Assembly (NCBI GenBank): GCA_029940345.1
Contig: JAOZRC010000161.1
Location: 1 to 9,575 of the forward strand
Reading direction: 5' to 3'
Length of the DNA: 9,575 nucleotides
DNA from: Desulfobacterales bacterium
GTDB taxonomy: Bacteria; Desulfobacterota; Desulfobacteria; Desulfobacterales; JAUCGF01
Shown here piece after piece: positions 1 through 5,819 of the stretch. The notes below the pieces were generated by a model. That model was not told where the DNA came from. It worked only from the letters and a program-made list of their open reading frames with translations, and did no database searches. The position numbers and the translations under genes were made by a program. Within the stretch, counting starts at the first letter, position 1, and every line of letters starts with the position of its first letter.

Positions 1-28
1 TACTTTAGCTGCCTTATGAAGGATGCCC
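1..28 (-). repeat. End of dispersed repeat (GGCATC-type terminus)
   Basis: Bases 16-28 read atgaaggatgccc, the exact reverse complement of 3477-3489. The stretch 1-28 also aligns with 4958-4985 with small gaps: both begin tacttt, continue through an agc/cct core and end atgaa-gatgcc. It therefore appears to be one end of the same short repeat family found at 3477 and 4882-4985. The rest of this copy may lie outside the window. Confidence 0.5.
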
Positions 29-199
29 GAATTTTTATAAAAGATAAAGAAGGGTATTTATACCATTTGCGAAAATTAAACTATAGACCCGGTCAAATGA
101 CTTGATACCATATCTATATAATATAGGTACTTTAAGAATCAATTCATGTGACAACCACTATACCATGCATTTTCTAAACCATAAGCCTAAAAAAGCTAT

Positions 200-311
200 G
201 GTTTCATGTGTCAGGATTTAATCAGGGTAAGAAAAAATATAAATAATACGATGTATCCCTTTATTTTCAGTGCCCCGAGCTTGTTCGCTTCCATTCCTGA
301 CACCTGGAACC
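200..311. repeat. Imperfect inverted repeat, GGTTTCA-GTGTCAGGA family
   Basis: The left arm 200-217 (ggtttcatgtgtcaggat) and the right arm 294-311 (reverse complement ggttccaggtgtcaggaa) match at 15 of 18 positions across a ~76-bp centre. A third copy of the same word lies at 3517-3533. A repeat recurring on both sides of the SH3b-AMIN gene suggests a genome-wide intergenic repeat rather than a gene-specific signal. No coding capacity is apparent. Confidence 0.55.
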
Positions 312-405
312 TATTGCCATTAGTTTTTAATAAGATAATTTATATTTATTTCATATCAGACGGTTATTTAATGCAAATGGTATTATACAAATTATGATGG
401 CTTTT

Positions 406-3018
406 CTAATTTTCATTCGTCGAAAATATTAATGTGAACAGATTTTCTTTTTTAAAAAAAACCTGACGAACATCATAGCTTTTCCCTGGCGTTAGATCAA
501 TAGAAACTCTGAGAGCGTCCTTGTGCATTTCAGTCCGTATTCGTTTAACAAAATGTTGATTGATATCAATCATGGATTTTAGGTTAGTTAAGGATCGAAT
601 TTCAGAAAAGTCACAAACAAGCGTCGATTGGCTTTCTTCCATCAGGAAAACGTTAGGAGGATAAAATCCGCTCAGAGAGAAAAGCACTTTTTCTTCTCCG
701 GTCAGCATCGCTTCAAAGCGAATATCATTTACACGCTTCATATTCTTCGCTTCGTCAATCGGTTTGAGATTACTTTCGTCAAAAAGACTCTTGTGCGCCC
801 AGCCTGTATCTCCATTGGCATTTCTAATCAGATACCAACTACCCTGTTTTTTTTCAGCAGTATAGGTTTCACCTTTTTCCAGGCGAAATGTCACTTTAGA
901 ATCCAATGTGGGATTTTCATGGGCACCGCCTAGGATAACAACCGAAGTTATCTTTTTATTGATGCTAACTGCCTTACTTTTCTCGTTATCCTGTTTTTTT
1001 GTTCGTGAGCCGTTCATGTAAATGGCCGAATGGGCCCAACCCGTACGGCCATCAGCGAGTTGAATATGATACCAGCCGTCTTTTTTATTTGTAAACGTAT
1101 AAGTTTTACCTTTTGTCAACCAAAACATGATGCGGGTATCAGTTGACGGTTTTGCATGTACCCGAACAAGACTCAAGGTTGGCGTCAGTTGGTTGCTGTT
1201 TTTTATCGTCAGCTGCGAAGTATTTTCATCGGAAGAAGTCTCGTCCTCAAACGGTTTGATTTCTTTTTGCTCACCCTTTTGATTAATAACCGGCTCATCT
1301 TGCGGTGCAATTGCCGATTCATCGTCTTTCGGAAAAAGAGGCGGCTTATCTTTGGGCAATTCTGTTTTCCCCGATTTTTTGTCCATATCTTCTGCAAACG
1401 GACTCGGTGTACCAGCAGGCTTACTTGATTTTTCTGTCGATACATGTTTGGAAGATGATGCCGAGTGCGTCAATACATCAGAAGTCAATGTATCAGGAGC
1501 TAAATCGGGCTGACTTCCTAGCGTACGTTCAGGAGGCAAATCACCTACGTCCGGGATAGGTTTCTTCGTTTTTTCGTGATCAGTGGTGACGGATACATCG
1601 GCGGTTTCAATTTTGTTCATAAACAGGGTTCTATGCCCCCAACCCGTCAGACCGTTGTCATCCTCAATTCGATACCAGTCTCCCTTTGTATCAGTTATAA
1701 TGTAGCGTTTGTCTTGTTTCAGCCGAAAAAGAATTATTGAATCAATAGTCGGTTTTTCATATGCACGGGCAAAGCTTACTTTAGGGGTAACCAATTGTAT
1801 CGTTTGGGTTGATCTTGCCTCTTTTTCCGGCGGTTGATGTGAAACAGGGGGTTGGGACGACTTGCTTATGGGTGTGGGAGTTGTCTTAGGAATAGGTGGT
1901 AGTACGGACGGTTTGCTTGCGGGTTTTGGCGTTATCCCAGGAACAGGTTGTGTGGGTGCAGACATTGTTCTAGGAGACGGGGTTACCCCACTTGCATCCG
2001 GACCCAGATGTTTTTGATGCGTCCAGCCGATACTCTCCTGGTCAAGTTGCAACCCCACCCAGTCTCCTTGATTTTTAACCGCTAAGTAGGTTTTTCCTTC
2101 AGTTAAGCGCTCCACTCTTTTGGAATCTGTTGAGGGGGTCAGGTAGAGCCATTCCAGACTTGTTTTCGAAATAACGGTTTGTCTTTTGTCAGATGCCAGT
2201 TGGGCATCCACCGGCCTAATCCCGGTCGGTTTTGCTTCCTCAACTTTTGGTTCAGGCGCTTTTGGGGTAAAACGACTTATTTTTTTATGACTGAATACAG
2301 CGTCTCCGGTGATCAGATGGGCGTTAATCCAACTGTTCTTACCATCAGCGGATCTAACCTGCCGCCATTCACCTTTTTGCATATCAATGGATCGAGGTTC
2401 ATCCTTTTCTGAAATCAGATGCATTGTTTCCAATAGAGATGGGGCGCGCATCAGTTTGGTTAAATTAATCGTCGATTCTGAAACGGGTCGTTTGGCAATC
2501 GGAGTAGGCGAAGTAGGATATTTGGGTACCAATGGTTTTACCGGTTTCGGTTCAGCCTGGTGTGTTTGGCCGCCAAACAAACTTTCTTCATCTGATGGGG
2601 TGGGTTTCTCTAAAGGAACAAATTTTTCAGAAATAATTTTATACATATCGTCTGATTGAATTAAGACGATCTTTTTTTCACCGTCATCTGAAAGCGTCGC
2701 ACTTTTATAGCGCTGGATAAAAGTTGCTATAATCTGGTCGTTTTGCGTGTTAATCTCCAAGTCAAATAATTCAATTGAGATGGTTCCGGGCATTGCAAAA
2801 ATTTTTTCTTTTTTATTCATCCATCCTTGAAATTCAAATCCATCGGATTTAAACTTTTTGCTGTAAAATAATTTGTATCGATTGATATCTTTACTTTGCC
2901 AAGCCTCTTGCCAGGAATAAATTGTCGCGCGAATATTGTTAATATCTGCCGCCGCCTGGCCGCAGGCAACTCCTAAAAATAGAAAGCACATTATTGTTAT
3001 GGTGATTATTCTTTTCAA
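406..3018 (-). CDS. Exported SH3b-repeat / AMIN-domain envelope protein
   Basis: Predicted secreted protein of 870 residues with no recognised enzyme domain. Residues 1-24 form a signal peptide (MKR, hydrophobic core, QAAA then D); Cys19 lies in GVAC, a poor lipobox, so signal peptidase I cleavage is likelier. Residues ~25-136 resemble the NTF2-like domain found at the C terminus of Cds6-type L,D-transpeptidases (W..AW..KD..RY pattern, ending YKIISE). Five bacterial SH3 repeats follow at ~183-236, 282-338, 407-466, 609-668 and 689-746; the last three share WY-I----G-TGW-H. Pro/Thr/Ser/Lys-rich linkers separate them. Residues ~762-870 look like an AMIN domain, a family seen in PilQ and AmiC that binds at the cell wall. 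Role inferred: periplasmic scaffold or peptidoglycan binding. The TTG start at 3018 has AAAGGAG six bases upstream (3025-3031) and begins the signal peptide. An in-frame ATG at 3270 would add 84 residues running through a promoter and a palindromic repeat, so it was rejected. Confidence 0.85.
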   Translation of the reverse strand: MKRIITITIMCFLFLGVACGQAAADINNIRATIYSWQEAWQSKDINRYKLFYSKKFKSDGFEFQGWMNKKEKIFAMPGTISIELFDLEINTQNDQIIATFIQRYKSATLSDDGEKKIVLIQSDDMYKIISEKFVPLEKPTPSDEESLFGGQTHQAEPKPVKPLVPKYPTSPTPIAKRPVSESTINLTKLMRAPSLLETMHLISEKDEPRSIDMQKGEWRQVRSADGKNSWINAHLITGDAVFSHKKISRFTPKAPEPKVEEAKPTGIRPVDAQLASDKRQTVISKTSLEWLYLTPSTDSKRVERLTEGKTYLAVKNQGDWVGLQLDQESIGWTHQKHLGPDASGVTPSPRTMSAPTQPVPGITPKPASKPSVLPPIPKTTPTPISKSSQPPVSHQPPEKEARSTQTIQLVTPKVSFARAYEKPTIDSIILFRLKQDKRYIITDTKGDWYRIEDDNGLTGWGHRTLFMNKIETADVSVTTDHEKTKKPIPDVGDLPPERTLGSQPDLAPDTLTSDVLTHSASSSKHVSTEKSSKPAGTPSPFAEDMDKKSGKTELPKDKPPLFPKDDESAIAPQDEPVINQKGEQKEIKPFEDETSSDENTSQLTIKNSNQLTPTLSLVRVHAKPSTDTRIMFWLTKGKTYTFTNKKDGWYHIQLADGRTGWAHSAIYMNGSRTKKQDNEKSKAVSINKKITSVVILGGAHENPTLDSKVTFRLEKGETYTAEKKQGSWYLIRNANGDTGWAHKSLFDESNLKPIDEAKNMKRVNDIRFEAMLTGEEKVLFSLSGFYPPNVFLMEESQSTLVCDFSEIRSLTNLKSMIDINQHFVKRIRTEMHKDALRVSIDLTPGKSYDVRQVFFKKENLFTLIFSTNEN

Positions 3019-3073
3019 AGATAGCTCCTTTGTAAGATTAAACGAATAATAGTAAACTAATCTTAATAGTCCA

Positions 3074-3102
3074 TTTGTAATAAGAATGTTAGTTTTTGTC
3101 AA
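3074..3102 (-). promoter_or_regulatory. Sigma70-like promoter of the SH3b-AMIN gene
   Basis: On the minus strand a perfect -35 box TTGACA (3102-3097) is followed after 17 bases by TACAAA (3079-3074), which matches four of six bases of the -10 consensus. Transcription would start near 3067 and give a leader of about 50 bases before the TTG start. Because it lies inside the longer open frame that reaches 3270, it supports the shorter protein. Confidence 0.55.
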
Positions 3103-3151
3103 TCCATCAATTTGGAAAAAACATGTATGCTGTTTATATTGTATGGCATTG

Positions 3152-3314
3152 CATTTTAGGGCTTGATCGTAACTTCGATCATTTGCCAGATTGTACCGCA
3201 TTTTTATAGACTGCGTCATCGCTCCGCGATTCCTGCCTAGCGCAATCTGAAAGAATGCGGTACGTTGCAACTTAAATTCAAAGTGTCCGAAACGATGATC
3301 AAGCCCACATTTTA
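3152..3314. mobile_element. MITE-like palindromic element with possible 7-bp target duplication
   Basis: The outer arms begin gggcttgatc (3159-3168) and end gatcaagccc (3297-3306); imperfect pairing continues inward for roughly 27 bases. A nested hairpin pairs 3193-3215 with 3241-3263, starting with a perfect ten-base stem (gtaccgcatt / aatgcggtac). Nearly the whole 148 bp can thus fold on itself. The word cattta with four t's (CATTTTA) sits at 3152-3158, touching the left end, and again at 3308-3314, one base beyond the right end, which looks like a target-site duplication. There is no transposase frame, so any movement would depend on an enzyme encoded elsewhere. It could instead be a REP/BIME-like structural repeat. 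Confidence 0.55.
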
Positions 3315-3412
3315 CAATAACTTCGGAAGCACCAAATTTTTCTTTTCACTTCTAAAAGCGTTACATATGGAAGAGGCTACTGAAAGTTTAGATACTTAGC
3401 AAGGCTATAATT

Positions 3413-3458
3413 GGTGATTTTCAGAATTGAATCATAGTGTTTTAGGTGATTTCCAGAA
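3413..3458 (+). repeat. Short direct repeat, 32-bp period
   Basis: ggtgattttcagaa (3413-3426) recurs as ggtgatttccagaa (3445-3458), 13 of 14 bases identical and spaced 32 bp start to start, close to three helical turns. It lies in the gene-free interval 3315-3785, far from either flanking start. It may be a fragment of a repeat or a paired protein site; nothing else supports a function. Confidence 0.3.
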
Positions 3459-3476
3459 AAGAATATACTGAATTAA

Positions 3477-3560
3477 GGGCATCCTTCATGTGCCAGTTTA
3501 TACTTTTTTGCATTATGGTTTCAGGTGTCAGGACATTTCAGCGATGTCCTGAAACCTGAC
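3477..3560 (+). repeat. Composite repeat: GGCATC terminus plus GGTTTCAGGTGTCAGGA hairpin
   Basis: Bases 3477-3489 (gggcatccttcat) match the repeat family at 1-28 and 4882-4985. Downstream, 3517-3533 (ggtttcaggtgtcagga) matches the arms at 200-217 and 294-311. A nine-base stem, tcaggacat (3528-3536) with atgtcctga (3544-3552), has a seven-base loop. A competing nine-base pairing, ggtttcagg (3517-3525) with cctgaaacc (3548-3556), uses the same right arm, so the two folds exclude each other. I regard this as repeat structure rather than a proven switch, because no gene starts within 200 bp. Confidence 0.5.
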
Positions 3561-3677
3561 CTCCACGGATTAAAATCCCATATTATGCCCTACACGAGTA
3601 TAGTGCTGTCATTTTGCCATAGAATGCCGTTATTCGTAAAGCAACTGGCCATAGTCGTATTTGTATTAATACTACTG

Positions 3678-3701
3678 TTAAGAATTCCCTTAAGAATTCC
3701 C
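3678..3701 (+). repeat. Perfect 12-bp tandem duplication
   Basis: ttaagaattccc occurs twice with no gap (3678-3689 and 3690-3701), about 10 bp upstream of the candidate -35 box of the enoyl-CoA hydratase gene. It may be a recent slippage product or a duplicated binding site. Confidence 0.5.
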
Positions 3702-3711
3702 TGTTTTCAAT

Positions 3712-3740
3712 TTGACAAAAAGGTTGGGATGATTTATTTC
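3712..3740 (+). promoter_or_regulatory. Candidate promoter of the enoyl-CoA hydratase gene
   Basis: A perfect -35 word TTGACA (3712-3717) is followed after 17 bases by TATTTC (3735-3740), a weak -10 match of three bases in six. Start of transcription would fall near 3747, giving a ~39-base leader that ends in the GGAGG ribosome binding site at 3773-3777. The -35 and the spacing are good and the -10 is poor, so this is tentative. Confidence 0.35.
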
Positions 3741-3785
3741 TGAAGATTAAAGATTGCAAACAAAAATTATCCGGAGGCTATTTAT

Positions 3786-4580
3786 ATGGAGTATAACACA
3801 ATTATTTTTCAGGTTGAAGAAGCGGTGGCGACGCTGACTTTTAACAGACCCATAGCCCTGAACGCAATTAGCACCGAATTGTTGAACGAATTTTCAAATG
3901 TATTGGATGAAATTTCCACAAATGAGGCGATACGGGTTCTGATCTTAACCGGAAGTGGTGAAAAAGCGTTTGTCGCGGGAGCGGATATCACCGAATTGGC
4001 AAAACTCAATGCCCTTCAAGCTAAAATTTTTTCGGCACAGGGCCATCGTACTATTAATAAATTACAACATCTTCCGATACCGGTCATTGCTGCTGTAAAC
4101 GGATATGCCCTCGGCGGTGGCACCGAGATAGCATTGGCCAGTGATTTTGTTTACGCATCCGAAAATGCCGTTTTCGGTCTTCCTGAAATTACACTCGGAA
4201 TTATTCCCGGTTTTGGCGGCACCCAGCGACTGACTCGCCTAATTGGTTTGAACAGAGCCAAAGAGATGATATTTACCGGTAAAATGATTAAAGCGGATGA
4301 AGCTCAGACCATTGGCATGGTCAATAAGGTATGCGCTCCGGATAAACTAATGGAAGAAGTAGTTAAAACTGCAAAAATCATTTCCGGCAAAGGTGCTGTT
4401 TCTTTGCGTGCCGCCAAACAGGTTATCAATAATGGGGCCAATGTTGACCTGACAACAGGATGCCAAATGGAAACAGACGCTTTTGCCCTTTGCATGGCAA
4501 GTGAAGACGCTTATGAGGGCACACATGCCTTTCTTGAAAAACGAGTACCTGAATTTAAAGGTAGTCTTTTAAATGAATAA
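3786..4580 (+). CDS. crt: Short-chain enoyl-CoA hydratase (crotonase family)
   Basis: Cytoplasmic crotonase-fold enzyme of 264 residues that adds water across the 2,3 double bond of enoyl-CoA (crotonyl-CoA to 3-hydroxybutyryl-CoA), serving beta-oxidation or butyrate-type pathways. The oxyanion hole is recognisable at AGAD (64-67) and at Gly111 in GYALGGGTE (106-114). Both catalytic glutamates of true hydratases are present: Glu114, and Glu134 in FGLPE (130-134). PGFGGTQRL (141-149) and the C-terminal AFLEKR (248-253) are also family-typical. Length and start align well with clostridial Crt from memory, but chain-length specificity cannot be read from sequence and it may belong to fatty-acid or aromatic degradation. 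The ATG follows GGAGG (3773-3777) by eight bases. It stands alone between large gaps, with no thiolase or dehydrogenase beside it, so it appears monocistronic. Confidence 0.92.
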   Translation: MEYNTIIFQVEEAVATLTFNRPIALNAISTELLNEFSNVLDEISTNEAIRVLILTGSGEKAFVAGADITELAKLNALQAKIFSAQGHRTINKLQHLPIPVIAAVNGYALGGGTEIALASDFVYASENAVFGLPEITLGIIPGFGGTQRLTRLIGLNRAKEMIFTGKMIKADEAQTIGMVNKVCAPDKLMEEVVKTAKIISGKGAVSLRAAKQVINNGANVDLTTGCQMETDAFALCMASEDAYEGTHAFLEKRVPEFKGSLLNE

Positions 4581-4633
4581 TATCAACTTAGTACGCATTG
4601 ATATATGTAAAATAAAATTAAGATTGTAATAGA

Positions 4634-4672
4634 TTAAGGAACGGTGACGGAATAACTTACTCCAATAAAATT
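4634..4672 (+). repeat. TTAAGGAAC...AATAAAATT repeat, copy 1
   Basis: This stretch starts ttaaggaacggtga and ends caataaaatt. It aligns with 5579-5613, which starts ttaaggaacgtga and ends gaataaaatt, through a shared aataact core. Both copies lie in intergenic DNA about 0.95 kb apart in the same orientation, pointing to a dispersed non-coding repeat. Confidence 0.4.
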
Positions 4673-4881
4673 TTTTAATCTTAATCGCCTTTTTATTTAA
4701 GATTAAGAAAAGTGCCAAATGGATTGGTTATTTTATCAGCATTCCTAAGCGGTGATTTTTCATATTGCATGGTGTTGATACCAATAACTTAGGCATGCAA
4801 GTCAACGTCTTGTGATTCGCTGACAAATCAATTGTTCGCACCTCGGACCAAATTTTATTTCTTGCAAAATATATAAACTGA

Positions 4882-4985
4882 TGGCATCTTTCATTTATCA
4901 GGTTGACTACTTTAAGCTGTCATAAAAAATTTTCGCACTCCTTTTAAAAGTATAAACTACTTTGAGCCTGATATGAATGATGCCA
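4882..4985. repeat. 104-bp inverted-repeat element, GGCATC-type termini
   Basis: The left end tggcatctttcat (4882-4894) and the right end atgaatgatgcca (4973-4985) are inverted repeats matching at 12 of 13 positions. Pairing continues with atcagg (4896-4901) against cctgat (4967-4972). Inside, ctactttaagc (4908-4918) and ctactttgagc (4957-4967) form a direct repeat. The same termini appear singly at 16-28 and 3477-3489. The size, AT-rich core and lack of coding capacity fit a MITE or a related small intergenic repeat. Confidence 0.5.
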
Positions 4986-5072
4986 AACAGACAAACAAAA
5001 AATGTTAACACGCAAACCGTTTTTCTAAGAATTATCGAATGAGCAGTTGTTTTCAAACCGAGGACAACAATT

Positions 5073-5303
5073 ATGACCCGTAATTATGACGCCCTGTTTC
5101 AATTGATTTGGGGAATTGCGCTTACATGTGCCGGTGTTATGATGTTTATATATATTCCCCAAAAATTAGCTGAAATCCGGCAGCACTTTTCGTCGGGTAT
5201 TTTTTTCTTGCGTTTCTGTTTGTACATGATCAGTATCTTGCTCATTGTTGGTGGTGTTACAAAGATTTATAATCAATTTGTCGTTACAAAAAGAAAAGAA
5301 TAA
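5073..5303 (+). CDS. Small two-helix membrane protein, function unknown
   Basis: I do not recognise this 76-residue protein. It has two clear hydrophobic segments, about residues 11-29 (LIWGIALTCAGVMMFIYIP) and 43-65 (IFFLRFCLYMISILLIVGG and on), joined by a short charged loop (QKLAEIRQHFSSG). It ends in the basic tail TKRKE. By the positive-inside rule the C-terminal tail is probably cytoplasmic, placing both ends inside. No catalytic motif is visible; two cysteines lie within the membrane segments. The ATG is preceded by GAGGA (5060-5064) at a spacing of eight bases, and the hydrophobic pattern makes chance coding unlikely. It is flanked by repeat-rich gaps and so seems to be its own transcription unit. 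Possible roles such as a membrane regulator or stress peptide are guesses. Confidence 0.7.
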   Translation: MTRNYDALFQLIWGIALTCAGVMMFIYIPQKLAEIRQHFSSGIFFLRFCLYMISILLIVGGVTKIYNQFVVTKRKE

Positions 5304-5340
5304 CTATCCTGATCTGATTTCGATTTTTCTGTAAGGAATG

Positions 5341-5449
5341 GGGGACAAAATGACTTACCCATTTTCAGAAGAGGAGTGCAAACCACAGTTTGCGTCACAG
5401 CATCGCAAATGAAGTTTGCACTCCGGAATGGGGAAGTTATTTCGTCCCC
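5341..5449. repeat. Large 109-bp near-perfect palindrome
   Basis: The outer arms 5341-5365 (starting ggggacaaaatgactt) and 5425-5449 (ending aagttatttcgtcccc) pair at about 20 of 25 positions. Directly inside, ggagtgcaaac (5373-5383) pairs perfectly with gtttgcactcc (5414-5424). A further stem, tttgcg (5389-5394) with cgcaaa (5404-5409), closes the centre. Only bases 5366-5372 are unpaired on one side. DNA cruciform or RNA hairpin formation would be strong. It lies 38 bp after the small membrane gene and may stop or protect its transcript, but there is no T-tract. Open frames crossing it on both strands reflect the symmetry and are not genes. Confidence 0.6.
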
Positions 5450-5461
5450 GTTACTAACCAA

Positions 5462-5518
5462 GGAGTGCAAGCTTTCGCCTTTGTTCCCAAATGGCGAAAA
5501 CGGCAAGCTTGAGCTTCC
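5462..5518. repeat. Second hairpin adjoining the large palindrome
   Basis: It begins ggagtgcaagc, sharing nine bases with the inner arm of the preceding palindrome. caagctt (5468-5474) pairs with aagcttg (5505-5511), and tttcgcc (5473-5479) with ggcgaaa (5493-5499), with a bulge on the right arm. ccattccgg (5516-5524) is also the reverse complement of ccggaatgg (5423-5431) in the palindrome. Together the two structures look like one composite repeat of roughly 190 bp. Confidence 0.45.
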
Positions 5519-5578
5519 ATTCCGGAAATGCATATGGCCACGATTTTTAATTAAGATACGACATAACTACTGTTGAAC

Positions 5579-5613
5579 TTAAGGAACGTGAATTAAATAA
5601 CTCGAATAAAATT
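5579..5613 (+). repeat. TTAAGGAAC...AATAAAATT repeat, copy 2
   Basis: Second copy of the repeat at 4634-4672: ttaaggaacgtga, then aataact, then gaataaaatt. It is about five bases shorter than copy 1. It sits between the hairpin cluster and the leader of the PATAN gene. Confidence 0.4.
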
Positions 5614-5665
5614 ACCAGTCTTTGGGTCTGTCTTTTGCGTTGTGTAATCGGGCGAACATTTTGTC

Positions 5666-5685
5666 AGGCGCCTAAACACGCGCCT
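5666..5685. repeat. Small GC-rich hairpin in PATAN-gene upstream region
   Basis: aggcgc (5666-5671) pairs with gcgcct (5680-5685) around an eight-base loop, and the stem can extend by three more pairs with one bulged base. It is the only GC-rich hairpin in this gap. No T-tract follows, so an intrinsic terminator is doubtful. Confidence 0.3.
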
Positions 5686-5751
5686 TGAATACGAACCCAA
5701 ATCCTTCGCAATTTCTGCTTAATTTATTGAATCCGTGTTCCGATATGCCCT

Positions 5752-5778
5752 CTATTCGGATAAGGATATTCCGAATAG
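5752..5778 (+). promoter_or_regulatory. Perfect 9-bp dyad upstream of the PATAN gene
   Basis: ctattcgga (5752-5760) and tccgaatag (5770-5778) form a perfect inverted repeat with a nine-base spacer, ending 41 bases before the ATG at 5820. A 27-bp site with nine-base half-sites is typical of a dimeric regulator operator, but as RNA it would be a leader hairpin. No promoter is clear enough beside it to decide between the two. Confidence 0.4.
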
Positions 5779-5819
5779 CCTTTGCTAAATACATACACCG
5801 ATTTCCCATAGGAGAATTC

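Larger units (their letters stand above)
1..405. other. Gene-free, repeat-bearing region
   Basis: I see no convincing gene in this AT-rich stretch. It holds the end of a dispersed repeat (1-28), a small hairpin (176-186 against 195-204, seven plus three paired bases around an A-rich loop) and a larger inverted repeat (200-311). The only open frame, at 206-397, begins inside the inverted repeat, has no ribosome binding site and gives an unremarkable low-complexity peptide. The minus-strand gene that ends at 406 would be transcribed into this region, but I see no GC-rich hairpin with a T-tract that would make a clear intrinsic terminator. Confidence 0.6.
4581..5072. other. Gene-free gap with repeats and dyads
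   Basis: No coding frame is convincing in these 492 bp. Apart from the elements listed separately, it holds a nine-base dyad, taatcttaa (4676-4684) with ttaagatta (4697-4705), that lacks a T-tract and is AT-rich, so it is at best a weak terminator for the preceding gene. It also holds a small inverted repeat, ttgcatg (4765-4771) with catgcaa (4794-4800), that could be a protein-binding site. The end of the gap supplies the GAGGA ribosome binding site (5060-5064) of the next small gene. Confidence 0.5.

Noticed and set aside
206..397. 63-residue open frame on the plus strand
   Set aside because: It starts inside an inverted repeat, has no ribosome binding site, and the peptide has no recognisable features.
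406..3018. Lipoprotein signal at Cys19 of the SH3b-AMIN protein
   Set aside because: The sequence before the cysteine is LGVA, with Gly at -3 instead of Leu/Val/Ile, while QAAA-D offers a good signal peptidase I site five residues later. Not fully excluded.
3019..3270. N-terminal extension of the large minus-strand frame to the ATG at 3270
   Set aside because: It runs through a promoter-like sequence and half of a palindromic repeat, has no ribosome site, and would bury an obvious signal peptide that begins at the TTG with a good Shine-Dalgarno.
3525..3743. 72-residue open frame on the plus strand
   Set aside because: It starts inside the 3517-3560 repeat hairpin, lacks a ribosome site and overlaps the candidate promoter of the enoyl-CoA hydratase gene. 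A hydrophobic stretch (VVFVLILLL) alone is not enough.
4676..4705. Intrinsic terminator after the enoyl-CoA hydratase gene
   Set aside because: The nine-base stem is entirely AT-rich apart from one pair, the loop is 12 bases and no T-tract follows on either strand.
4581..5072. Sigma54 promoters or tRNA genes in the gaps
   Set aside because: No GG-N10-GC element with acceptable flanks and no cloverleaf with a TTC-type arm was found in any gap.
5341..5518. CRISPR array
   Set aside because: Repeated ggagtgcaa words are arms of hairpins with irregular spacing, and there are no uniform repeats or unique spacers.
5273..5576. Overlapping frames on both strands across the palindrome cluster
   Set aside because: Their length reflects sequence symmetry; neither has a ribosome site or a protein-like pattern.
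5685..5819. 45-residue extension of the PATAN protein from a TTG start
   Set aside because: No ribosome site; it begins at a hairpin and crosses the 9-bp dyad. The ATG at 5820 has AGGAG and begins the classic MSLKGSLE start of DUF4388 proteins.
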